Origin: Limnobacter sp. MED105
GTDB lineage: Bacteria; Pseudomonadota; Gammaproteobacteria; Burkholderiales; Burkholderiaceae_B
NCBI RefSeq assembly: GCF_000170915.1
Contig: NZ_ABCT01000013.1
Span: 50,580-114,579, forward strand
Reading direction: 5' to 3'
Length of the DNA: 64,000 bases
A program made the position numbers and the translations under genes. The notes under the pieces are model-generated. The model had not been told where the DNA came from, ran no database searches, and saw only the letters and a list, made by a program, of their open reading frames with translations. This document shows, in pieces, positions 8,035-17,193 of the stretch. The stretch's first letter is position 1. Each line of letters opens with the position of its first letter.

Positions 8035-8069
8035 AGGGGTGCACGCTTGCGTGCGCGTCGCAGACCCCT
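8035..8069. other. nested hairpin in the oriT candidate
   Basis: AGGGGT (8035-8040) pairs with ACCCCT (8064-8069). Inside it GCACGC/GCGTGC (8041-8054) form a perfect 6-bp stem with a 2-base loop. Confidence 0.5.
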
Positions 8070-8089
8070 CGGAGAGTCCCCCGGAAGGG

Positions 8090-8138
8090 CCGACAATGAC
8101 ACAAAATGCCGATAGGCGTTTTTGTTATTGATAGTCGG
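8090..8138. other. long imperfect inverted repeat
   Basis: Arms running CCGAC...AAAATGCC (8090-8110) and GGCGTTTT...GTCGG (8115-8138) pair across a GATA loop, with a few mismatches and a 4-base bulge. Lies between the GC-rich hairpins and the TTAGGATT repeats. Confidence 0.5.
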
Positions 8139-8141
8139 TAT

Positions 8142-8311
8142 TTTAGGATTATAAAAAGGGGTTGCTTTAGGATTTTAAATTAATATAATGAATAGAGAAG
8201 GATAAAAATAACAATAACACTTAGGAATAGGAATTGCACTAAAAAACCTAACTTTTAAAAGCCGGAGTAACGGGGGTCTATTTTAGGATTTGTTTTTCGG
8301 AAATTAGGATT
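8142..8311 (+). repeat. TTTAGGATT repeat family
   Basis: TTTAGGATT occurs at 8142-8150, 8166-8174 and 8282-8290, TTAGGATT at 8304-8311, and a diverged TTAGGAAT at 8221-8228. All have the same orientation, within 220 bases upstream of the relaxase-like gene. Possible binding sites for a relaxosome or regulatory protein. Confidence 0.6.
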
Positions 8312-8358
8312 TTCAAAAAAAGTAGCAACTTCTTTTCCAGAATTTTGAGGTAAAGAAG

Positions 8359-10545
8359 ATGGAGCTTTTTAAATCGTGGGATCAGATGACCGAGGTTCAA
8401 AAGATCCGATTTTTGATCAAAGAAGATGAAGCCAAGCAGCGTGCGAACAAAGCCACCAGCCGCCGTGACGATAGCGAACAATCGATCGCTGAATACATTG
8501 AAGCCAGCAAGATCCGCAACAAGAATTACCGCAACAACGGGGTCGCATTCCTGCGCATTGAAGCCCGTCCAATCCACGATCAAAAGTTCGCCATGGATGG
8601 TGAAGTGAAGGCCCTAAAGAGTCGTGTGGCGAACCAAACGTTCAAGGATTTTTCGATTGAAAAGAAGTCCGATCGCAAAAAAATTTACAAACAAATTAGC
8701 TCGATGATCAATCGGGCTGGAACCCCGAAATCGGTGAAAAAAAGATTGCGCGGTGGTGTTCAACGAACGATTGATGAAGCGTTGCGATTGGGAGCCCTGA
8801 GCCACCTTAAGAACGATCAGCCAGAACACATTGCATTGGCGTTTGGGGATCCGGATGAGATGAAGGATTTGGATCGGTATTTGCGGGAAGAGTGGTGGCC
8901 TAGCGTCTGTGAATTGGATCAATCGGAGGGATCGGAATCATTTCAACAACGCCTCTATGAAGCATTGACTGGACCCAAACCCGAGGGCAAAAGGAAAGCT
9001 AAAAAAGATCAAAAAGAGATCCCAGAAAGTGCCTTGGGCTACCTTGGTGGGGTGATCTCTGCCCCGCCCTATGTGGATGACTCCATTCAATTTGCCTTCC
9101 TGGATTCCGCGTTAAATTACCTTAAAAAGGAATACGGGGAAAACCTGTTGGGCGTGGTGTTCCATGACGTCGAGGAACGCTTTGCAAAGGAACCTGCGGA
9201 TGCTCAAGGCGGCCGCCATTTTCACTTCTTTATCAAACCGAAATTGGGTCAGCGGCTCGAAGACTTGCATCCAGGATTGAAAGCCTCCTTGGACTTGATT
9301 AAGACTGAAACCAAAGAGCACTACACCAACCCACGCCAATACATTGAAACCGAAATCACACGGCAAAAAGTGGATGGGGTTTTGATTGAAAAGACCCGCG
9401 AACGGTTGGTGGATGTGTGGTGGGATCCTGAAACCAATAAGGTAGAACGCCATGGTAATGAGTGGGAAACTAAGCCCGAGATCCAAACACCTGGTGGGAA
9501 ATTTGATGCCCGAAAAGCCTTGGTTCGCAAGTTCAAACGAACAGAAAACCAATTGAAACTGGATAAGGAATTCGATAGAACATTGTTTGCCCGCCGTCGA
9601 ATGGTTTACAGCGCTGCCATGACCAAGATCCAGGATCGGTTCTTCTATGAGGTGGCGAGCCAGTTTGAATTCACCCGCCTAGGGCCAAATCGCAAACGCT
9701 ACAACCCGTTGGAATGGTCTGCCCACCGTCAACACCGTCAGCTTGTGGACAACAATCGGGAGATGATTCGCACCGAGAACAAGACCCGCAAGCAAATCGG
9801 GAAGCACAAACAAACATTGACCGATTTGAAAGATCAAAGTGTGAAAGTGGTTCAGGGAATCACCCGAACGATCACGGAACAACAGCGGATCCGAAAAGAG
9901 ATTGAAGCCAAAAACCTGGAATTGAAGCTAACGGATGAAAACTACAAGAGAAAAAAGGAAGAAATTGAACGCGAGTTGGCGGAACACGATCGGCAATTGA
10001 AAGCGAAGATCGAGGTTCAGGAAAAGACCATTGAACAGCTTGAACAAAAGAAGATTGAGTCCGCCAAGGGATTGGAGGACATCACCGTTAAGACGAAAAA
10101 GACCAAAGAAGAGTTGAGAATGCTCATGGCCCGCCGCAAAAAACAGGCTCAGAAAATCGATGTGGCGGCTCAATTTACGGGGCGCGTGGCAGGGGTTGCC
10201 AAGGCCACACAAGAGAGCCTGCAAAGCATCTTGCCATCGGGTAAAAAGGAATTGGAAGAAAAGGCCGCCAAGTTGGAGGATGACTATCAAGCCAAATCAG
10301 CTCAATTAGACCGCATTAAAGAGGACTACCTGCGCGACATTGCGTATCACGAGAAGAAGGTGAAGGCTGAACAGGCCAAGCGTAAGGAAGCCGAGGAAAG
10401 TGTTGAATTACTGTATGGAGCCTTGCAGAACTCCCATGAAATTATTAAGAAACTGGTTCCGCCAGAGGTGTTCGACCGCTATGAGAACCGATTAAAAAAC
10501 AAGCTCCCAAAACCAAGTCCGACCAAATCCAATGACGGCCATTGA
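8359..10545 (+). CDS. MobV/Pre-like relaxase with long coiled-coil tail
   Basis: Probable DNA-nicking mobilisation protein. In the 728-residue product, residues about 250-292 read like the MobV (Pre/Mob) core. A helix with ALNYLKKEYGENLLGVV leads into H269-D270-V-E272, and then H287-F-H289 after an insert. Pre/Mob proteins have a compact HxDExTPHxH metal site, so here the metal motif is split by about 14 residues. The N-terminal VAFLRIEARPIH resembles the family's first strand. From about 500 to 690 the sequence is a lysine/glutamate-rich coiled coil. GAGGT precedes the ATG by eight bases. Downstream is a terminator and the convergent hsdR. Alternatives are a replication or DNA-recombination enzyme of the same fold. 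Confidence 0.66.
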   Translation: MELFKSWDQMTEVQKIRFLIKEDEAKQRANKATSRRDDSEQSIAEYIEASKIRNKNYRNNGVAFLRIEARPIHDQKFAMDGEVKALKSRVANQTFKDFSIEKKSDRKKIYKQISSMINRAGTPKSVKKRLRGGVQRTIDEALRLGALSHLKNDQPEHIALAFGDPDEMKDLDRYLREEWWPSVCELDQSEGSESFQQRLYEALTGPKPEGKRKAKKDQKEIPESALGYLGGVISAPPYVDDSIQFAFLDSALNYLKKEYGENLLGVVFHDVEERFAKEPADAQGGRHFHFFIKPKLGQRLEDLHPGLKASLDLIKTETKEHYTNPRQYIETEITRQKVDGVLIEKTRERLVDVWWDPETNKVERHGNEWETKPEIQTPGGKFDARKALVRKFKRTENQLKLDKEFDRTLFARRRMVYSAAMTKIQDRFFYEVASQFEFTRLGPNRKRYNPLEWSAHRQHRQLVDNNREMIRTENKTRKQIGKHKQTLTDLKDQSVKVVQGITRTITEQQRIRKEIEAKNLELKLTDENYKRKKEEIERELAEHDRQLKAKIEVQEKTIEQLEQKKIESAKGLEDITVKTKKTKEELRMLMARRKKQAQKIDVAAQFTGRVAGVAKATQESLQSILPSGKKELEEKAAKLEDDYQAKSAQLDRIKEDYLRDIAYHEKKVKAEQAKRKEAEESVELLYGALQNSHEIIKKLVPPEVFDRYENRLKNKLPKPSPTKSNDGH

Positions 10546-10645
10546 CTTTGTTGATCAGCTTGCTAAATTAAAAGTAGGATTCTCAATCTTCATCTCGTTG
10601 AGCTCCTTTTAAGATTAAAGACCAAATAGGATTTAATCGGAAGCA

Positions 10646-10674
10646 AAATTGGCACCTCTTTGGGGTGCCAATTT
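10646..10674. terminator. bidirectional terminator between relaxase gene and hsdR
   Basis: AAATTGGCACC (10646-10656) pairs perfectly with GGTGCCAATTT (10664-10674), with a 7-base loop and T-rich flanks on both strands. It serves two convergent genes. Confidence 0.75.
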
Positions 10675-10682
10675 CATTTGAA

Positions 10683-13600
10683 TCATTGATCTTTAAGTTC
10701 AGACCGCAATCGAAGGTGCAGTTCTTCTGCCAGAATTCGAGCCATACGATCAAAGACTTTTTGATCCTGCAGAACCTGATCGGCCATGACGTTGTGGCTC
10801 TGTAATGCGGCGACCACGGCTCGATTGAATTTCTCGATGTAGGCACCACTTAGAAACGCATCCACATCATCATTGGCCTTGGCTTGCTCAATCAATAACG
10901 GATCATCAAGCAGCTTTGCCAACAAGGTGTCCAGATAGCCACGATAATCCGTTTCATCCAAATTGCCTGCGAAGACCTCATTCATCTTTTTGATCACTGC
11001 CGACAATCTTTCTTCGGGATCATCCCACACGGCACCGCCTCCGGGCTTCATTGGGTTCATGGGTTTGGCGGTTCCCTCTTCCAATTTCAGTGTGTGGCCT
11101 TTTTCGTTCAAGAGCTTATAGGCCGTGAGCTGAATGGATTTTTCAACAGGTTCATCAATCCCGGTTTGCCCCGTCAATCTTGGCAACAAGCGGCTGTAAA
11201 ACGCATGACGCTTTTCCAAATCAATGTCATCGTAGGAAACCAATTGCGTCAGAAAATCATAGGCGGTCACGAATGAAGACATGTCCGCACGGAACAAATC
11301 TTGTTGCTCTTTGGTGGCCTTCTTGAACCGTTCAAATGCTGTTTTGAGAAGCACCTGAATGTCTTTCTGCTGACCATTAGGACGGAAATAAGCTTTTGAA
11401 AATGCTTCAATTTCCGAATCCAGATAGTATCCAGCCTCATCCAGTTTGGCACTCAATGTATGAACCAAATTCCGATCCGTCACATCGCTAAGAGTGGCAG
11501 TTCGGTAAAAGGGTTGGAACGACTTCAGAATATCTTCGGGCTTGTTTCGGAAATCAATCACGACGGTGGTTCGCTTTCCTGGGAAGGTCCGATTCAATCG
11601 GGAAAGCGTTTGCACCGCCAAGACGTTATCAAGCCGTTTGTCCACATACATTGCACACAACTTGGGTTGATCAAATCCCGTTTGGAATTTACTGGCCACG
11701 ATCAATAATTGGTAAGCATTCGTCTTGAAGGCTTCTTTGATCTCGTCGTCGCACTCCCCTTTATCGTTGAGATCGCCCTCGGTAGCCTTTACCACATCGG
11801 ATTCTGGATCCGTCACATCACCAGAGAACGCCACCAACGCTTTGCAATCGGTATATCCCATCTTTTTGATGTATTCGTCCAAGGCCTTTTTGTATCGAAC
11901 CGCGGCAATCCGCCCATCCGCCACCACCATGGCTTTAGCTTGATTGTCGAGCAAGTGCATCACATGTTCGCGGAAATGCTCCACGATCACGGCCACCTTT
12001 TGAGCAATGCTGGTGGGATGGATTTGGGCAAACCGGAATAACTTCTTTTTGGCCTTGCCCGATTTAACGTCGCGATCCTCTTTTTCTTTGCTCTCGAGTT
12101 TGAAGGCGAATTCGTAGGTGGTGTAACCCTTCAACACGTCCAAGATAAATTCTTCTTCAATGGCCTGACGCATCGAGTAAACGTGGAACGGCTTCGGAAT
12201 GCCATCGGCTCCCTCGGTTCCAAACAGCTCCAATGTCTTGGGCTTAGGTGTCGCGGTAAAAGCGTAGTAGGACACATTGGGAGGACGCTTGCGAGCCTCA
12301 ATCAATTTGTTGATCAAGTCTTCTTCGGTCACTTCTTCATCTGGGTTTTCATCGGAAATGATCGCCTCACCGCCGGTGGTCTTATCTCCTTTGGATAGAA
12401 CCTCCCGCAACTTGATCGCCCCCTTACCTGCCTGACTCGAATGGGCTTCATCCAGAATCAATGCAAACCGCTTGTCCTTCAATCCCTCGACCTTGTTCAG
12501 AATCCATGGGAATTTCTGCAAAGTGGTGATGATGATGAGCTTTTGATTGTTCAGTGCGTCCGCAAGCTGCTGGCTGTTCTCATCAATTTTTTCGACCACG
12601 CCTTGTTGGTGATCAAACTGGTAGATGGTGTCCTGCAGTTGGGTATCCAATACCCTGCGATCCGTGATCACAATCACACTGCTAAACACTTTTTCGTCTT
12701 GGGCATCATGAAGGGAGGCCAAGCGATGGGCCAACCACGCGATGGTGTTGGACTTGCCTGATCCAGCGGAATGTTGAATCAAATAGGATTCGCCCACCGT
12801 ATCTTCTAACGTGGCATTGACCAACGCCCCAACGGCTGACCACTGGTGGTATCGCGGAAACAGGATGTTGGGAAAGAATTCGGTTCGCCCCTTGGCGTCT
12901 TTCTTTTCTGACACATCGACCGCGAGAAATTTCCCAATGATGTTCAAGAAATTGTCGGGTTGAAAAACCTGGTGCCAGAGATAGCCAGTGGAATAACCCA
13001 ATTCAGGATCCGGCGGATTGCCTGCACCTGCCCCACCAAACTCATCGGGAATGCCGCGATTAAAGGGCAGAAACCGTGTAGCACTGCCCGCCAACTTGGT
13101 GGTCATGTGGACTTCATCCGTGCTCACCGCGAAATGGACCAAAGCACGTTTACCAAACTGCAATAGAGGCTCTGGCATTTTGCTTGGGCCATCGATGGGT
13201 TGGCGGTCAGTCTTGTATTGAGAAATCGCATCATGAATGTTTTGGGTGGTGTCGGTCTTCAATTCAATGGTGGCAAGCGGAATACCATTGAGAAACAGCA
13301 CAAGGTCAATGCACTTTCGGTTGTGGATGGAGTAATGCACCTGACGAACTAAGCGAAGGCGATTCTTTGTGTAGTGTTCCAGCGTGGTCGAGTTCTGTTT
13401 ATTGCTCGGGGCGAATTGTGCCATCTTAAAGTGAGCATTGATGTCCTTGAATCCTTTCCGCAAAACATACAGCGAACCCCAAAGGCTGGGGGCATCCTTT
13501 TTGATCGTCGGGCGTTCTTTGTCCAACTCTTCAACCAATCGACGGATAAAAACTTCCTCTGGGTTCTTGGTGTGGTTCTTTGAAAACTTAGTCCACGAGT

Positions 13601-13787
13601 CGGGTTGTGTTTCCTTTACCCAATCCAATGCATCCTGTGGGAACAAGGCATTTTTGGCGTCATAGCCCGTGTCATAAACGAAGCTGCGTTTATACGGTAA
13701 CGGGCCATTGAAAAGCCAACCTGCGGCCTTCAAATCGCCACACACCTCATCCTCAAAACGTTCTTCACTATGAATTGCTGACACCAT
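10683..13787 (-). CDS. hsdR: type I restriction enzyme R subunit HsdR
   Basis: ATP-dependent translocase and nuclease subunit of a type I restriction system. The 1034-residue protein has the PD-(D/E)xK nuclease near residue 165-185 (CIDLVLFLNGIPLATIELK). It has a Walker A motif, HSAGSGKSNT, near 345 and a DEAH box (LDEAHSSQAG) near 450. Further SF2 helicase motifs include FTATPKPKT and ASKFQTGFDQP. The start is the ATG preceded by GGGAGGAAAC. A GTG four codons upstream would overlap that site. It follows hsdS by 26 bases and closes the operon. No frameshift was seen. Confidence 0.95.
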   Translation of the reverse strand: MVSAIHSEERFEDEVCGDLKAAGWLFNGPLPYKRSFVYDTGYDAKNALFPQDALDWVKETQPDSWTKFSKNHTKNPEEVFIRRLVEELDKERPTIKKDAPSLWGSLYVLRKGFKDINAHFKMAQFAPSNKQNSTTLEHYTKNRLRLVRQVHYSIHNRKCIDLVLFLNGIPLATIELKTDTTQNIHDAISQYKTDRQPIDGPSKMPEPLLQFGKRALVHFAVSTDEVHMTTKLAGSATRFLPFNRGIPDEFGGAGAGNPPDPELGYSTGYLWHQVFQPDNFLNIIGKFLAVDVSEKKDAKGRTEFFPNILFPRYHQWSAVGALVNATLEDTVGESYLIQHSAGSGKSNTIAWLAHRLASLHDAQDEKVFSSVIVITDRRVLDTQLQDTIYQFDHQQGVVEKIDENSQQLADALNNQKLIIITTLQKFPWILNKVEGLKDKRFALILDEAHSSQAGKGAIKLREVLSKGDKTTGGEAIISDENPDEEVTEEDLINKLIEARKRPPNVSYYAFTATPKPKTLELFGTEGADGIPKPFHVYSMRQAIEEEFILDVLKGYTTYEFAFKLESKEKEDRDVKSGKAKKKLFRFAQIHPTSIAQKVAVIVEHFREHVMHLLDNQAKAMVVADGRIAAVRYKKALDEYIKKMGYTDCKALVAFSGDVTDPESDVVKATEGDLNDKGECDDEIKEAFKTNAYQLLIVASKFQTGFDQPKLCAMYVDKRLDNVLAVQTLSRLNRTFPGKRTTVVIDFRNKPEDILKSFQPFYRTATLSDVTDRNLVHTLSAKLDEAGYYLDSEIEAFSKAYFRPNGQQKDIQVLLKTAFERFKKATKEQQDLFRADMSSFVTAYDFLTQLVSYDDIDLEKRHAFYSRLLPRLTGQTGIDEPVEKSIQLTAYKLLNEKGHTLKLEEGTAKPMNPMKPGGGAVWDDPEERLSAVIKKMNEVFAGNLDETDYRGYLDTLLAKLLDDPLLIEQAKANDDVDAFLSGAYIEKFNRAVVAALQSHNVMADQVLQDQKVFDRMARILAEELHLRLRSELKDQ

Positions 13788-13813
13788 GTTTCCTCCCACC
13801 CTTCTGCTCTTTT

Positions 13814-15100
13814 TTATTCAATTGATTCTGTGTTTAGATCGCGCACGTCGATTCGCCCCAGCACTGCATCAGCAATAGTTGCTGCCCGAAGTTCTCTTAG
13901 CAACTCAATTTCTTTTGTTGTGTGATTAATGAGATCTTCTAACCGTGCCATTTCTTTGTCCAAATGATCAGATATGGCTTTTTGCTCATGGCAGCTTGGG
14001 ACTGGTAACTTCAATCCAACAATTTTTTCAACCGACAATCCAGGTTGAGCTGCTGCCAGCGAATACTGACCTAAATCCATAAATCTGAGCATGTAGAAGG
14101 CCCAACGCGAGTCAATATCAGTGTTAAGCGTCACTACAACCGCGTGCTCAGTAGCCCAAAACTCCCCTTTGACATGATGAACATTGCCACATAAAGCACC
14201 TTGCCTTCCAATTAAAAGATATTCGCCGTCATGAGTCTTCTCTGTGGTGAATCCTCTTAAGCCGTTGCCCCCATAGACTGGGTATTTCCCAGAATCATCA
14301 ATGTTTTCTGAAGTGATGGTTTCGCCACTTCGCATATGTGCAATATGTTTGATTGATTTTGTAACCCATTGGGATGGGATTTCTGCTCCTTGCAGCCATT
14401 CAACATCGGAAGTCTTAAAATCTATGTTCGCTGAAAGTCCCTTTGTTAAAACCTGCTCAGTAACACTCTGTTTCCATTCATCTAGTAACCCAATCAGAGC
14501 TTCCTTTTCATAAATCAGTGTATCGATTCGAGCAGTTTCAATGTCAAGGTATTGCGCAATCGCAACTTGTTCACCTAATGAAGGAACATAAATTGATTCA
14601 GACAAATACGCAGTCGAATCCAAGTTTTGAATTCCAGTTGTCTGCTTAATGCTGATATTTGTAACACCCGATGCGTAAAGGTGTGAGTGAAGGTATACAA
14701 GAAATCTTGAGGCAATATTTTCTTTTGGTGTCATCTTGGCAACAAAGTTCGAACACACAGCTCCTTCTGGTCCCTGATACGAAACGACCATCCCAACGGG
14801 TTGTTGTTCACCCCCACCGGATTTCTCAATGAGCATATCGCCGTTGTATAGTGCACGACCTACCCTTTGAGTTTTTTCTACTTTTCGAACGGTTTCAAAT
14901 TTTTCAACCTTGCGACTTGGGCGATCAAAATCTGCAACCCTAATCACTGGAATATCATCTTCACCACCATCGGGTTCATCCCCCCAAATGCCGTTAACAC
15001 AACACTCAATGCAATCACGAAGCCTTTTTTTTTCCCAATGCGATGGAATATCCCCAAACACAGGCGATCCGCTGGATTTGTATTCAGGATAACGATTCAT
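13814..15100 (-). CDS. hsdS: type I restriction-modification specificity subunit HsdS
   Basis: Determines the bipartite target sequence for HsdM and HsdR. The 428 residues show the usual two target-recognition domains separated by conserved helical regions. The first unit opens with GSPVFGDIPSHWEKKRL and closes with EQVAIAQYLDIETARIDTLI (about residues 180-230). The second opens with GAEIPSQWVTKSIKHI (about 238) and closes with EQKAISDHLDKEMARLEDLI and a long helix. The start is well set by AAAGGAGG seven bases upstream, inside the hsdM end, with a 17-base overlap. The target cannot be read from the sequence. Confidence 0.93.
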   Translation of the reverse strand: MNRYPEYKSSGSPVFGDIPSHWEKKRLRDCIECCVNGIWGDEPDGGEDDIPVIRVADFDRPSRKVEKFETVRKVEKTQRVGRALYNGDMLIEKSGGGEQQPVGMVVSYQGPEGAVCSNFVAKMTPKENIASRFLVYLHSHLYASGVTNISIKQTTGIQNLDSTAYLSESIYVPSLGEQVAIAQYLDIETARIDTLIYEKEALIGLLDEWKQSVTEQVLTKGLSANIDFKTSDVEWLQGAEIPSQWVTKSIKHIAHMRSGETITSENIDDSGKYPVYGGNGLRGFTTEKTHDGEYLLIGRQGALCGNVHHVKGEFWATEHAVVVTLNTDIDSRWAFYMLRFMDLGQYSLAAAQPGLSVEKIVGLKLPVPSCHEQKAISDHLDKEMARLEDLINHTTKEIELLRELRAATIADAVLGRIDVRDLNTESIE

Positions 15101-17132
15101 CTTTTTCGCCTCCTTTGATTGCCTTCAACATCTCCATGAATTTTTTTTCTTTGGCTTCAATGTCGGCGGCGATTTCTTCACGGCTGCGCGGTGGTTTGTA
15201 AACATAGAATTCACGATTGAAATTGATTTCAGTGCCGACAACACCAACCACCCCATCTTGGCTGTCCACTACCTCTTTGTTAATCCAAGCATCAGGCCAA
15301 TGAGGCTTCACCTCCGATTCAAAGTAGGCGTCCACGTCCTTGTTCATCGGAACATATTCCGCATCCCTCAAATCAGAATCACTGATCACACTGCCCTTCT
15401 CGTCAGTGGTGATGTCGGCTTTGGGGTCTTTAACGCCAATTGTTTTACGAAGAAGTTCAATCGATTTGGCGGTGAGGCGTGAGGCCTTTCCGGTGAGCTG
15501 TTGAGTCGTTGCAACCTGATCCGCCGCAGCATTGAGAGCCGATCGGAAATCATCCGCATTGGTGAACACAGCAGTTGAATCAAAAACATCCAAAAGACAA
15601 CCCACAAGGTGACGCTGTTCAAGAGGTAGTTTTGCAAAACTGGGGTTGCCCAACACAGCATCCCGAGCAAAATCCGTGAGCTGGAATCGCATCCGAAGCG
15701 GTCGCTCGATGGTGACTTTTCGATAATGGAAATGGGCGTTGTCAAACACTTTGGCATTGAGAACCCGTTCGCCTGCGGGATCCTTCCACGTCATGTCCTT
15801 GAAGTCTTCGTATGCTTTGTTGATTTGAGCAATGCAATCCTCAGTGAATTCACGTCGCTTCTTGCCCAGATTCTTTTTCATCAGAACACCCATCTTGCTT
15901 GCATCCAGCAACATCACTTTGCCTTGACGCTTTTCGGGCTTCCGATTGGTCATGAACCACAAATAGGTTTGAATGTTGGTGTTGTAAAACAGATCCGTGG
16001 GCATGGCGACAATTGCTTCCAAATAGTCATTAGCCATGATGTAACGCCGAATCTCACTTTCACCACTTCCCGCATCACCAGCAAACAGGGGTGAGCCGTT
16101 ATGAACCACCCCAATCCGCCCACCACCTTTCCCATCAATGAAAGGTCGCATCTTGGACAACAGGTGAAGGGAGAACAGCATTTGTCCATCACGGATTGCG
16201 GGCAAACCTGGTGCAAATCGACCAGCAGCACCCAACTTGTGTTCACGACGAACGGCATCTTCGGCGGGCTTCCATTCAACACCATAAGGCGGATTGGCAG
16301 CTTGGTAATCAAAAACCTCACCTGCCAACAAATCAATCTTTAAGGTGTCTTCGTTCACAATGTTTGCGGGGTTCTGTCCACGAATCAACATGTCTGCTTT
16401 ACAGATCGCGTAGGTCTCGTCTTCCAGTTCTTGGCCGAACAAACTGAGCACGGCCCGATCATTCATCCGCTTTACATATTCTTCACCAACACTCAATAGA
16501 CCACCAGTTCCAGCCGTTGGGTCATACATGGTCTTCACAATTCCAGGGATTGAGAGCAGATCTTGATCCGTGCTAAACAAGAGCGACACCATCAGTTCAA
16601 TCACATCACGGGGGGTGTATTGCTCACCTGCTGGCGACACATCATTGAACTTGCGAAGCAACTCTTCGAACGCCATCCCCATATCGTGATTGCTCACCAC
16701 ATCAGGATTCAAATCCGTTTCGGCAAAACGCTGAACCACTAAATAGAGTCGGCCTTTTTCCTCGAGCTTGTTGATGGTGGAAATGAATCCGAACTTCTCG
16801 AAGATGTCGCGAACGTTTTGCGAAAAGCCATTGACCATGGCTTCCAAATTGTCCCGAACATCGTCAGGCGTTTGGGCAAGAGCTTCAAGCGAGAACCGCG
16901 ACGTGTTGAAAAAAGGATAATCACTAATAGTGGTGAGGATCTTTTCCATGTCGTATTTGGAATTGCGAAGGGCCTCATATTGCGTGTAAACCTCTTCACG
17001 CTTTGGAGCCAGAACACAATCCAAACGCCGAAGAATGGTGAAGGGAAGGATCACCTTACGATATTCATTTTCGCGATAGGCTCCGCGCAAAAGTTCTGCA
17101 TTTTTCCAAATAAGATCCGCTAGTTTGCTCAT
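15084..17132 (-). CDS. hsdM: type I DNA methyltransferase subunit HsdM
   Basis: N6-adenine methyltransferase subunit. It protects host DNA and forms the restriction complex with HsdS and HsdR. The 682-residue product begins MSKLADLIWKNAELLRGAY, the usual HsdM N-terminal helical domain. It shows the SAM motif DPTAGTGGLLSVGEEY near residue 210 and the catalytic NPPYG near 280. In-frame starts reach back to 17234, but that would overlap the upstream gene and add an atypical leader. The Shine-Dalgarno at 17132 is weak. It lies 61 bases after the KfrA-like gene and is probably cotranscribed with it. Confidence 0.94.
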   Translation of the reverse strand: MSKLADLIWKNAELLRGAYRENEYRKVILPFTILRRLDCVLAPKREEVYTQYEALRNSKYDMEKILTTISDYPFFNTSRFSLEALAQTPDDVRDNLEAMVNGFSQNVRDIFEKFGFISTINKLEEKGRLYLVVQRFAETDLNPDVVSNHDMGMAFEELLRKFNDVSPAGEQYTPRDVIELMVSLLFSTDQDLLSIPGIVKTMYDPTAGTGGLLSVGEEYVKRMNDRAVLSLFGQELEDETYAICKADMLIRGQNPANIVNEDTLKIDLLAGEVFDYQAANPPYGVEWKPAEDAVRREHKLGAAGRFAPGLPAIRDGQMLFSLHLLSKMRPFIDGKGGGRIGVVHNGSPLFAGDAGSGESEIRRYIMANDYLEAIVAMPTDLFYNTNIQTYLWFMTNRKPEKRQGKVMLLDASKMGVLMKKNLGKKRREFTEDCIAQINKAYEDFKDMTWKDPAGERVLNAKVFDNAHFHYRKVTIERPLRMRFQLTDFARDAVLGNPSFAKLPLEQRHLVGCLLDVFDSTAVFTNADDFRSALNAAADQVATTQQLTGKASRLTAKSIELLRKTIGVKDPKADITTDEKGSVISDSDLRDAEYVPMNKDVDAYFESEVKPHWPDAWINKEVVDSQDGVVGVVGTEINFNREFYVYKPPRSREEIAADIEAKEKKFMEMLKAIKGGEKDESLS

Positions 17133-17193
17133 TGTTGGTCTGTCATTCCCTGAATTGTTAGAAGTTGTTTGAAAGGATACCGAATCGCGGCGG

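Larger units (their letters stand above)
7635..8358. other. gene-free structured region, oriT candidate
   Basis: About 720 bases without a supported gene, directly upstream of the relaxase-like gene. It contains a terminator (7659), an unremarkable AT-rich part (7690-7960), a GC-rich part full of hairpins (about 7995-8140) and four TTAGGATT repeats (8143-8311). The short motif TAGTGCCCCTCCC (8001-8013) loosely resembles IncQ-type nick regions. Position next to the relaxase makes it the best place for oriT. Confidence 0.45.
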
